A stretch of DNA of 17,003 nucleotides from Zhenhengia stercoravium (GTDB lineage: Bacteria; Bacillota; Clostridia; Lachnospirales; Cellulosilyticaceae): positions 1 through 17,003 of the forward strand of contig JAHLFD010000182.1 of the NCBI GenBank assembly GCA_018883975.1, written 5' to 3'. A model generated the notes under the pieces. That model was not told the origin of the DNA. It worked only from the letters and a program-made list of their open reading frames with translations, and searched no databases. A program made the position numbers and the translations under genes. Below are positions 1 through 7,186 of the stretch, piece after piece (positions within the stretch are counted from its first letter, which is position 1; each line of letters opens with the position of its first letter).

Positions 1-20
1 ACTTTTGAGTTTTTGAAAAC

Positions 21-50
21 AAAAAAAGAGGCTACTTGCTAAGTAGCCTC
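21..50 (-). terminator. Rho-independent terminator of the NlpC/P60 gene
   Basis: A perfect 10-bp stem (GAGGCTACTT / AAGTAGCCTC, 28-37 and 41-50) with a 3-nt GCT loop is followed, reading the minus strand, by seven T (plus-strand A run 21-27). It begins 14 bases past the stop codon of the NlpC/P60 gene, so it closes that transcription unit. Confidence 0.9.
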
Positions 51-63
51 CTCTCTTTGCAAA

Positions 64-759
64 TTAAAGCACACGAATGGCTTTTACATAGTTGCGTGTA
101 TAATAACGACTGCTTAAATGACTAACAGTCACACCTCTTGTACTTTCTGAGTGAATAAACTTGTCATCTCCCATATAGATACCCACATGTGAAATCTGAC
201 CATTATTGATACCTGTTGTATCAAAGAAAATAAGGTCGCCTGTTCTTAATTCATTCTTATCTACTTCTTCACCGTCTAGGGCCTGCATATAAGAAACTCT
301 ACTGATATCAATATCAAAAGCACCAAATACTTGTTGGGTAAAGCCTGAGCAGTCTACACCGCCCATTAAGTTATTACCACCCCATACATAAGGTGTACCT
401 AGAAACTGTAAGCCGTACTCTACAAGTTCTTCGCCTTTCACCTTAGCATAAGGAATAAGTTCCCCGCGCTGCACATCTACGTACGCGTTATACACCCAGC
501 CTTCCCCGTTTTGTGTTAAAACCTTATACCATTCATGATTCTTACCAACTACTTGAACAGGTTTATGACTTACCTTCTCAATGACATCTGAATGTACATC
601 TGGATGATTACGTATATTAACATCTTTTCCTACTATCTCACCAGTCATACCAAGAGACTTAGGAAATAAACTTTGACTTCCACTATTAGCCGCATATACA
701 TTTACACATGTACATAAGATGAGTCCCATTACAAGTATATGCATCTTTAATGTTCTCAT
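64..759 (-). CDS. Secreted SH3b-NlpC/P60 family cell-wall peptidase
   Basis: This 231-residue protein is a probable peptidoglycan endopeptidase acting outside the membrane. Residues 1-24 look like a signal peptide: a basic start, a hydrophobic core and an A-x-A-like end near VYAANS. Residues about 40-97 resemble a bacterial SH3 domain (VNIR near the start, EGWVYNAYV near the end), which usually binds cell wall. Residues about 108-231 are an NlpC/P60 domain with the catalytic Cys in GGVDCSGF (Cys137), His191 in ISHVGIY and a third polar residue His203 in FIHS. An AGGAGG site precedes the ATG. The gene follows trmL with an 82-bp gap in which I see no convincing promoter, so it may be read from the trmL promoter. 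Family assignment is firm; the exact bond cleaved (probably D-Glu to diamino acid) is inferred from the family. Confidence 0.93.
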   Translation of the reverse strand: MRTLKMHILVMGLILCTCVNVYAANSGSQSLFPKSLGMTGEIVGKDVNIRNHPDVHSDVIEKVSHKPVQVVGKNHEWYKVLTQNGEGWVYNAYVDVQRGELIPYAKVKGEELVEYGLQFLGTPYVWGGNNLMGGVDCSGFTQQVFGAFDIDISRVSYMQALDGEEVDKNELRTGDLIFFDTTGINNGQISHVGIYMGDDKFIHSESTRGVTVSHLSSRYYTRNYVKAIRVL

Positions 760-841
760 AATTCCTCCTGAGTATAATTTTTCAAATACTGTTATATTAT
801 GATACAGTTTTTTTTACTTTATACATCAAGAGAAATTTTTC

Positions 842-1330
842 TTACCAATGCAAGCGATGAAGTTCTCCTTCTGTCTGAAGCAGTTTAAAATCTGTCTGTC
901 TTAAAGCCTCATAAAGAATAACTGCTACAGAGTTAGATAAATTAAGTGATCTTGCCTCTGGAATCATAGGAATACGTACACAGGTATCTGGGTAGTTTAC
1001 TAAAATCTCCTCTGGAATCCCTGCACTTTCTTTTCCAAACATAATATAGCTATCTTCATCATACTTCACATCTACATGTGTATGTTGAGACTTAGTTGTA
1101 GCCATATAAATTTTAGGATAGTTGTTCTTTTCTAGAAATTCTTCAAAGTTTTTATACGTTTTAACATCTAAAAGGTGCCAGTAATCAAGACCTGCACGCT
1201 TTAAAGCTTTTTCATCAATAGAAAAACCTAACGGCTCAATAAGGTGCAGCTTGGCACCTGTTGCTGCGCATGTACGCGCAATATTTCCTGTATTTTGTGG
1301 TATTTCTGGTTCGTGTAATACAATATGCAT
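842..1330 (-). CDS. trmL: tRNA (cytidine(34)-2'-O)-methyltransferase TrmL
   Basis: This is a SPOUT-class enzyme of 162 residues, the usual size for TrmL, predicted to 2'-O-methylate the wobble nucleotide of certain leucine tRNAs using S-adenosylmethionine. It shows the three family motifs: PQNTGNIART (residues 11-20), FGKESAGIP (98-106) and the knot-forming IPMIPEARSLNLSNSVAV segment (120-137), where the cofactor binds. The ATG is preceded by AAGGAGG. It lies 40 bp downstream of the hisIE remnant but has its own good promoter inside the hisIE tail, so its expression need not depend on the broken operon. The frame is intact and all motifs are present. Confidence 0.93.
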   Translation of the reverse strand: MHIVLHEPEIPQNTGNIARTCAATGAKLHLIEPLGFSIDEKALKRAGLDYWHLLDVKTYKNFEEFLEKNNYPKIYMATTKSQHTHVDVKYDEDSYIMFGKESAGIPEEILVNYPDTCVRIPMIPEARSLNLSNSVAVILYEALRQTDFKLLQTEGELHRLHW

Positions 1331-1357
1331 AGCTATGCCTCCTTAGTTTCTATGCTC

Positions 1358-1387
1358 ATTATAGTACACTTTATTTTCTTTTATCAA
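1358..1387 (-). promoter_or_regulatory. Sigma-A type promoter for trmL, inside the 3' end of hisIE
   Basis: On the minus strand a -35 box TTGATA (1382-1387) and a perfect -10 box TATAAT (1358-1363) are separated by 18 bp. The -35 box lies within the last codons of hisE (Leu-Asp-Lys). Transcription would start near 1350, leaving about 20 nt before the trmL ATG with its AAGGAGG site. The promoter would let trmL, and perhaps the peptidase gene, be expressed independently of the his operon. Confidence 0.7.
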
Positions 1388-2023
1388 GTTCCATGGCAAT
1401 ATCTTCCCATTTTATGTCTTATGCTGCCATTAAAACACTTAAATGATACAAAAGGTCTGCTATTTCAAACACTGTTTCTTCCTTCTTCTGATCCTTGGCG
1501 GCAATAAGTACTTCTGCTGCCTCCGCTCCTACCTTCTTTAAAATCTTGTTAATGTCCTGCTCAAAGAGATAATTCGTATAAGAGCCTTCCTTAGGATTTT
1601 GCTTACGCTCCATAATCGTTCTATAAAGCTTAGTAAGTGCTGAATTTTCTTCTTTCTCACTTCCCCCTTGAATAGGCATGGTATGTATTTCCTCTACTCC
1701 TAAACTTCGGTAGAAGCATGTAGCATGACCTGTATGGCAGGACCACCCTCCTGTTCAATCTGCACTAAAAGCGTATCGCCATCACAGTCTATACTCATGC
1801 CCTTTAAATACTGAAAGCACCCTGAGCTTTCTCCTTTAAGCCATAAAGTCTGTCTAGTGCGACTATAGTAATGCACTTTACCTGTCTCTAATGTTTTCTT
1901 TAAAGCTTCTTGATTCATATAGGCTAGCATACGCACCTTCTTAGCATGGCTATCTTGTGCAATAACGGGTACTAACCCTTTATCATCAAATTTCACTAAC
2001 TCTATAAAGGCCTCCTTATTCAC
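1371..2023 (-). pseudogene. hisIE: Bifunctional phosphoribosyl-AMP cyclohydrolase / phosphoribosyl-ATP pyrophosphatase, frameshifted and with an internal stop
   Basis: Intact HisIE would hydrolyse PR-ATP to PR-AMP and open its purine ring, the second and third steps of histidine synthesis. The HisI part begins with a GTG at 2023 behind a GGGAGGGG site and includes YSRTRQTLWLKGE and IDCDGD. At about 1735-1750, in the GPACHTG motif, one base is lost (or four); the frame then ends at a TAG (1700-1702). The alternative frame carries on with HTGHATCFYR and a linker into HisE, so the gene was one fused hisIE. The shift removes the two downstream zinc-ligand cysteines from the HisI product. The HisE part runs from the ATG at 1679 to LYHLSVLMAA, then an in-frame TAA at 1419-1421, then 15 more open codons ending KWEDIAMELDKRK and a natural TAA at 1371. 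A repaired product would be about 217 residues, normal for fused HisIE. The two halves might still be made separately, but HisI lacks its metal site. Confidence 0.88.
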
Positions 2024-2036
2024 CCTTTCCCCTCCC

Positions 2037-2801
2037 TTATAGCATCCTTATATTAATGCCATGCTCACTTAAATAATGCTTAAGTGTACTTATTTCTAAC
2101 TCTCTAAAATGAAATAAAGAAGCCGCTAATGCTGCATCTGCCGCCCCCTTTGTAAAAGCCTCATAAAAATGCACCTTTTCACCAGCGCCTCCTGATGCAA
2201 TAACAGGAATACCTACACACTCACTCATAAGCCTTGTCAGTTCCAAATCATATCCTTTTTTAGTACCATCACAGTCCATACTGGTAAGAAGTACCTCACC
2301 AGCTCCATATTCTGCTAATTGCTTTCCCCACTTAATGGCATCTAATTCAGTCTTTCTTCTTCCACCATGGCTATAGACTTCAAAACCTACTCCTACTTCT
2401 TTTCTTTTCGCATCAATAGCTGCTACAATACACTGACTGCCAAACTTCATAGCTGCCTCATGCACGAAGTCTGGATTTCTAATGGCCGCAGAATTAATGG
2501 ATACTTTATCTGCCCCTGCATTTAATAAGTCTCTAATATCTTCTAAAGTGCTAATCCCCCCACCTACAGTCAGCGGTATAAAGACTTCCCTTGCCGTCCT
2601 TTCCACTACATCTAGCATGGTCTTTCTTTCATCTAATGAAGCTGTAATATCTAGAAAAACAATTTCATCTGCTCCTTCTTGACTATAAGCCTTAGCAATC
2701 TCTACAGGGTCACCTGCATCTATCAGTGCTTGAAAACAAACACCGTTTACCACTCTACCTGCCCTCACATCTAAACAAGGAATAATACGCTTACTCAGCA
2801 T
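2037..2801 (-). CDS. hisF: Imidazole glycerol phosphate synthase cyclase subunit HisF (open frame, altered conserved residues)
   Basis: HisF uses ammonia from HisH to turn PRFAR into imidazole glycerol phosphate and AICAR. The frame is open for 254 residues, the usual size, from the ATG at 2801, which gives MLSKRIIPCLDV as in the family and sits 8 nt from a GAGGGGGG site; upstream TTG and ATG codons (2819, 2807) are less likely. The first bases overlap the end of hisA. The catalytic aspartates Asp11 and Asp130 and interface Lys99 are present. Two normally conserved positions of the first loop are changed: Lys19 is Asn (RVVNG instead of RVVKG) and Arg27 is Ile (LIDAGDP instead of LRDAGDP). Each needs only one base change. 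Together with the broken neighbours this suggests a protein no longer under selection; activity is doubtful although the frame is intact. Confidence 0.88.
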   Translation of the reverse strand: MLSKRIIPCLDVRAGRVVNGVCFQALIDAGDPVEIAKAYSQEGADEIVFLDITASLDERKTMLDVVERTAREVFIPLTVGGGISTLEDIRDLLNAGADKVSINSAAIRNPDFVHEAAMKFGSQCIVAAIDAKRKEVGVGFEVYSHGGRRKTELDAIKWGKQLAEYGAGEVLLTSMDCDGTKKGYDLELTRLMSECVGIPVIASGGAGEKVHFYEAFTKGAADAALAASLFHFRELEISTLKHYLSEHGINIRML

Positions 2802-3528
2802 GGCCATATCCCCCCTCAAAAAGCTGCACAGCTTCTTCTAACTGAATACTTCCTATATATAAGGCTTTTCCTATAATAGCCCCCGTAGCGCCTATAGCCT
2901 CTACTTTTCTTAAATCTTCTAATGTACTTATTCCGCCTGAGGCAATAATGTCTAAACCACTTACCTCAATCATTTTCTGTGTTTCTTCTATATTAGCTTC
3001 CTGCATCATCCCATCTTTAGCAATATCCGTATAAATAATCGTTTGAACGCCTAACTGAGCTAAATTTTTACAAAAGCTTCGAGCTGAAACCTTAGTTACT
3101 TCTTGCCATCCCTCTATAGCTACTTAACCTTCTTTTGCATCTATCCCTACGATAATACGTTTACTGCCAAATTTTAAAAGCGCCTCTTCTAGTAACTTTT
3201 GATCTTTTACTGCGCTGCTTCCTAGTATAATACGACTGGCTCCTAGTTTAAGCTTCGCTTCTATCTGTTCTAGCGTCCTTATCCCTCCTCCTACTTGGAC
3301 AGGAATAGATACAGCCTCTATCACCTTCTTAATTGCTACTTCATTGATACTATGCCCTTCTCTTGCCCCATCTAGGTCTACAAAGTGTATAGCGCTTGCG
3401 CCAAGTCTTTCCCATCTTTTAGCTATTTCTTCAGGCTCATGGCTAAACATTATTACCTTTTCATAATCCCCTTGCATCAGCCTGACACATTTACCGTCCT
3501 TTAAATCAATTGCTGGATATAACTGCAT
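2791..3528 (-). pseudogene. hisA: HisA isomerase (ProFAR isomerase), interrupted by an in-frame TAA
   Basis: HisA converts ProFAR to PRFAR in a TIM barrel. The frame starts with an ATG at 3528 behind GGAGG, with MQLYPAIDLKDG (Asp8 catalytic), a QVGGGIRT phosphate loop and IVGIDAKEG (Asp130). Codon 135 is TAA (3124-3126), at a place where the family has Lys or another residue (GKVA). Beyond it the same frame stays open for 110 codons to the natural TAA at 2791, including YTDIAKDG with the second-half catalytic Thr/Asp, ASGGIST and GKALY. The full span is 245 residues, normal for HisA. The change is best explained by a single substitution such as AAA to TAA. Translation might restart at an internal ATG near 3009, but the two half-barrels would separate the catalytic aspartates. 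The end overlaps the hisF start. Confidence 0.9.
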
Positions 3529-3537
3529 ATATCCTCC

Positions 3538-4134
3538 TTATAATCTTACAAAGTTTTTTAGAATCTTAAGTCCTACCTCACCGCTCTTTTCTGGGTGAAA
3601 CTGCATACCATATAAATTATCTTTTTGCACGGCTACCCCAAAACGCTCTCCATATTGAGTATACGCACTAATATACTGTTCGCTTCCTTTCATATGATAA
3701 GAATGTACAAAATGAACATAGCTTTCTTGTTTAATCCCTGAAAAAAGCGGCATCTCTTTTGTGATTTCTAACGTATTCCATCCTACATGAGGTACCTTAA
3801 GTAGCACATCTAATTTGACAATTTCTCCTGGTATATAGCCTAGCCCTTCATACGTTCCATTTTCATAGCTTCTATCAAATAAAAGCTGCATGCCTAAACA
3901 AATGCCAAGGAAAGGTTTACCAAAAGCCACGCTCTCATCTAGTACTGTTCTAAGCCCTGAATGATTAATAGTATAAATTGCATCTTTAAATGCTCCAACT
4001 CCTGGCAGAATAATTTTATCAGCCTCATAAATTTCTACTGGATCTTTAGTAATGATAGATTCTGCCCCTATATTTTGTAAGGCTTTTTGTACGTTTCTTA
4101 GATTCCCCATATCATAATCTATAATAGCAATCAT
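3538..4134 (-). CDS. hisH: Imidazole glycerol phosphate synthase glutamine amidotransferase subunit HisH
   Basis: HisH hydrolyses glutamine and channels ammonia to HisF. The protein is 198 residues, the usual size, when started at the ATG at 4134 (MIAIIDYDMGNLRNV), which follows GGAGGAATAGAT; the frame is open further upstream but into hisB. It is a class I amidotransferase: the nucleophile Cys79 in GICLGMQ, then His180 and Glu182 in MQFHPEKSG complete the triad, and LPGVGAF (43-49) and PHVGWN (115-120) match the family. This is the least damaged gene of the operon. It begins 2 bp after the hisB stop and ends just before the hisA ribosome binding site. Without functional partners it may only act as a stray glutaminase, or not at all. 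Confidence 0.93.
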   Translation of the reverse strand: MIAIIDYDMGNLRNVQKALQNIGAESIITKDPVEIYEADKIILPGVGAFKDAIYTINHSGLRTVLDESVAFGKPFLGICLGMQLLFDRSYENGTYEGLGYIPGEIVKLDVLLKVPHVGWNTLEITKEMPLFSGIKQESYVHFVHSYHMKGSEQYISAYTQYGERFGVAVQKDNLYGMQFHPEKSGEVGLKILKNFVRL

Positions 4135-4136
4135 AT

Positions 4137-4727
4137 CTATTCCTCCAATATCCCCTTTGTTGAAGGTATTCCTGTGCACCTTGCATTTATGCCTATGGCC
4201 TGGCCTAATGCTTTTGCAAAGGCCTTACATATACCCTCAATGATATGGTGATCATTACTTCCTTTTAAAACTTGAATATGCAGATTCATACCCGCACTGA
4301 CAGTTACTGCTCTAAAAGATTCCTTCACCAACTGTGTATCAAAGCTTCCTACCAAGCTGCTTCTAAAGTCAGCCTCCAAGGCTAAATAAGGCCCTCCTGA
4401 TAAATCTAAAGCGCATAAAATGAGTGCTTCGTCCATAGGTACAATACGGTCTCCATAGCGCTCAATTCCACATTTATCCCCTAGGGCTTCCTTAAGTGCC
4501 TTACCAAATACAATGCCTATATCTTCTACAGTATGGTGTCCATCTACATATAAATCTCCTATAGCCTCTATATGAAGATCTATTAAACTATGCTTACTAA
4601 TATGGGTCAGCATATGATCAAAAAAGCCTATACCTGTATAAATGCTACTTACTCCGTTTCCCTCTAAATTCATTTCTAATACGATACTTGTTTCTGCCGT
4701 TTGCCGTTCTATTTTACTCCGCCTCAT
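4137..4727 (-). CDS. hisB: Imidazoleglycerol-phosphate dehydratase HisB (open frame, one key Arg replaced)
   Basis: HisB dehydrates imidazole glycerol phosphate to imidazole acetol phosphate with a manganese pair. At 196 residues it is the normal monofunctional length. Metal-binding motifs are present: GFFDHML (34-40), DGHHTVEDIG (62-71) and NDHHIIE near residues 157-163; PMDEAL (97-102) and the C-terminal PSTKGIL also match. In the usual DLSGRPY motif the Arg is Gly (residue 112, GGG where AGG would give Arg). From family knowledge this Arg contacts the substrate phosphate, so the change is probably damaging. EAIFKAFA is also altered to EGICKAFA. The ATG at 4727 overlaps the end of hisC by 14 bp, behind an AAGGGGG site. 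The frame is intact, but in context it is likely decaying. Confidence 0.9.
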   Translation of the reverse strand: MRRSKIERQTAETSIVLEMNLEGNGVSSIYTGIGFFDHMLTHISKHSLIDLHIEAIGDLYVDGHHTVEDIGIVFGKALKEALGDKCGIERYGDRIVPMDEALILCALDLSGGPYLALEADFRSSLVGSFDTQLVKESFRAVTVSAGMNLHIQVLKGSNDHHIIEGICKAFAKALGQAIGINARCTGIPSTKGILEE

Positions 4728-5340
4728 TCAATTCCCCCTTCACTTTAAGTTCAAGTACTTCTTTAACCCTCTCCATTTCTTCTGGCGTGCCTATAGATAT
4801 ACGATAATAAATCTTTTCTTTATATAGAAGCTGCTTAATATAAACCTGCTCTTCTTTTAATAAAACGTCTAAAGGATATAAACTTTCTACCCATAGGAAA
4901 TTAGTGTTAGAAGGATAAGCTTTACAGCCTATCTTCTCTAGGTATAATCTAAATGCTTCTCTTGTTTTCTTTATTTCTTCTACATGTATTTGAAAGAGAT
5001 GCCTATGAGTTATAACCCATTTTGCCATTTCCTAGGAAAAGCTATTTAAATTATAAGGCGGTTTCACTATATTGATCCTTTCTATTACAAAAGGATGCCC
5101 TAATGCATAACCTACTCTACAACCTGCTAGGCCATAGGCTTTAGAAAAAGTGCGCAGGACTATAAGCTGTGGATAATCCTTTAAAAGACTTACAGCACTA
5201 TCTCCTCCAAACTCTATATAAGCTTCATCTATTACTAAAAGCCCTATCTGAAGCTGCGCTAATACTTTAATCGCTTCTAAACTCATACTTGTACCTGTTG
5301 GATTATTGGGATTACAAATAAATGTTACTTTAGGCTGAAA
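4714..5340 (-). pseudogene. hisC: Histidinol-phosphate aminotransferase HisC, 5' half deleted and with an in-frame TAG
   Basis: HisC is a PLP enzyme that transfers an amino group from glutamate to imidazole acetol phosphate. Homology begins abruptly at QPKVTFICNPNNPTG (about 5337-5295), which lies near residue 150 of a normal enzyme of about 350 residues, so the N-terminal part is gone. The rest includes VIDEAYIEFG, the PLP lysine in RTFSKAYGLAG, KPPYNLNSFS, then an in-frame TAG (5032-5034), where the family usually has Gln (CAG to TAG), then 104 further open codons containing NFLWVE and ISIGTPEEMERV to the TAA at 4714. No start codon with a ribosome binding site precedes the remaining part. 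The remnant overlaps the hisB start by 14 bp. Confidence 0.9.
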
Positions 5341-5345
5341 AAGAT
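5330..5345 (-). other. Deletion junction joining hisD to hisC
   Basis: Here the sequence passes directly from HisD (VEDYVKKSSILSFS, family position before the last 30-40 residues) to the middle of HisC (QPKVTFICNPNNPTG) in another frame. The hisD frame ends in a TAA at 5330-5332 formed at the joint. By comparison with family lengths about 0.5-0.6 kb is missing. I see no inserted sequence or obvious repeat at the joint, whose exact base cannot be fixed without an intact relative. Confidence 0.75.
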
Positions 5346-6541
5346 AAAATGCTGCTTTTTTTCACGTAATCCTCTACACTAAGGGGTGAGAAAAACCGTG
5401 CTGTGCCATTTGTCGGTAATACGTGATTAGGTCCCCCCATATAATCCCCTATAGGTTCTGGGGTATACTGTCCTAAGAAAATAGCACCTGCATGCTGAAT
5501 GCTTCCTAATAATTCAAAAGGTTTAGCTGTAGCTATTTCCAAATGCTCTGGTGCGATGCGATTAGCTATGGAGACGCCTTCTTCTAAGTCTTTAACCAGT
5601 AATATGCCACTATACCTAGTTAAGGCCTGCTTTAAAATCGTTTGCCTTGGCAAGGTTTTTTACAGCCTTTCTACTTCTTGCTGTACCTTAAGTGCCAAAC
5701 TTCTTGAAGAAGTAATCAGTATACTTGATGCTAATTCATCATGTTCTGCTTGCGAAAGTAAATCTGCTGCAATATATGTAGGATGCGCTGTATCATCTGC
5801 AATAATCAGTATTTCACTAGGTCCTGCTACGGAGTCTATGCTGACATAACCATAAACCTCTCTTTTAGCAAGTGCTACGTAAATATTACCTGGACCTACT
5901 ATTTTATCTACCTTTGGAATAGTTCTTGTTCCAAAAGCTAGTGCAGTAATGGCCTGTGCCCCGCCTATAGTATAAAACGCATCTACCTTGGCAAGATATG
6001 CCGCTGCCAGTACTTCCTGTGGTACTTTTCCCTCTCCATTTACCGCGCTCGAAACTGGACTCACCATAACTACTTTCCTCACTCCAGCCACCTTAGCAGG
6101 TACTACGTTCATAAGTACAGTAGAGGGATAGGCAGCCTTCCCTCCTGGTACATACACCCCCACACACTGTAAAGGTGTAATACGCTGCCCTAACATCTCA
6201 CCATTTTCCTTCATGTCGAGCCAGCTGTTTTGCTTTTGTTTCTCATGGAAAAGACGTATGCGATTGTAAGATACAGTCATGGCCTGCTTAAGCTTCGGTG
6301 AGAGGCTATCAAAAGCTTCTTTCATGGCTTCTTTGCTAATTTTCACATTAGATGGTTGTATATCTGGATGATCCCACTTATTAGTGTATTCAAATAAGGC
6401 TTCATCCCCTCTCATTTTTACATCTTCTACAATCTTGTGCGTTTGTTTGGCATAGTCACTTGTATCTAAGTTGCCCCTTATAGCAAGCTGATTAAAAAAT
6501 GCCTCTTGTTCACTTTTCTTATCTAATAAACGTATCATCAT
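5330..6541 (-). pseudogene. hisD: Histidinol dehydrogenase HisD, internal TAA and truncated 3' end
   Basis: HisD performs the last two NAD-dependent oxidations from histidinol to histidine using zinc. The frame starts with an ATG at 6541, overlapping the hisG end by 22 bp. The first 293 codons include YVPGGKAAYPSTVLMNVVPA, IVGPGNIYV and the zinc-ligand region LLSQAEHD. Codon 294 is TAA (5660-5662); the same frame then continues KTLPRQTIL, through the catalytic Glu-His in RIAPEHLEI and the GDYMGGPNHVLPTNGTARF segment, to SSILSFSA, where a deletion joins it to hisC. The lost C-terminus normally carries a histidine that ligates zinc from the partner subunit. Neither fragment can hold the whole active site, so loss of function is nearly certain. 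Confidence 0.92.
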
Positions 6542-7174
6542 TCTCCCCCCTTAAATAGCTTTGAAGCTGTTCAAGTAAAATATGAAGTGCTTCATGTTTT
6601 ACTTGAAGGCTTGCCGGATTGACAATCACTCTTGCAGAAAGAGGCATAATTTCTTCTAGCACAATGAGTCCATTTGCCTTTAAGGTAGCACCACTTTCTA
6701 CAATGTCTACAATCACATCGGCTAGGCTTACTATAGGTCCTAATTCTACAGAACCATTTAGCTTAATGATTTCTACATCCCTTGCCTGGCTTTCAAAATA
6801 CTCTCTTGCAGTACGAGGATACTTAGTTGCAACTCTCATATGTCTATCTGATTCTAGAAGTTCCCTTTTGCATGGCTTTCCTGCTACTACCATCTTGCAT
6901 GCACCAAACTTCAAACCTAGCACTTCATAGACGCTCCTATCTTCTTCCACAATGGTATCCTTCCTTACAATGCCTATATCAGCAACGCCATAATCTATAT
7001 AGGTAGGTACATCTTGTGCCTTAGAAAGAAATGAAAATCTCCCTTATCACTTGTAAAAATCAGTTCACGACTCTTACTTTCCATTTCTTCACAGGTAATC
7101 CCTACGCCTTCAAGTAATGTCATAGTTTTCTTGGCTAGCCTCCCTTTAGCAAGTGCTAAGGTAATTGTATTCAT
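6519..7174 (-). pseudogene. hisG: ATP phosphoribosyltransferase, short-form HisG, frameshifted
   Basis: HisG joins ATP and PRPP in the first, regulated step of the pathway. The start is an ATG at 7174 with AAGGAAGG upstream, giving MNTITLALAKGRLAKKT as in the family. Between about 7024 and 7045 the frame is lost by one base: upstream is SRELIFTSDKGDF, and the other frame resumes at FLSKAQDVPTYIDYGVADIGIV and continues through KMVVAGK and the PRPP loop DIVESGATLKANGL to the TAA at 6519. A repaired product of 218 residues is the short form that needs HisZ, in agreement with the gene before it. A conserved Gly in GIVGKD is Arg here (GIVRKD). An open frame from a GTG at 6950 lacks the N-terminal domain portion and has no good ribosome binding site. 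Confidence 0.9.
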
Positions 7175-7186
7175 AGAATTCCTTCC

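Noticed and set aside
781..803. Possible palindrome (CTGT...ACAG) and promoter upstream of the NlpC/P60 gene.
   Set aside because: Only about four base pairs of the arms match and the best -35/-10 pair has poor spacing (19 bp or more).
1325..1507. Plus-strand open frame of 60 codons over the trmL/hisIE boundary.
   Set aside because: It is antisense to hisIE, has no ribosome binding site and resembles no protein; it is a shadow frame.
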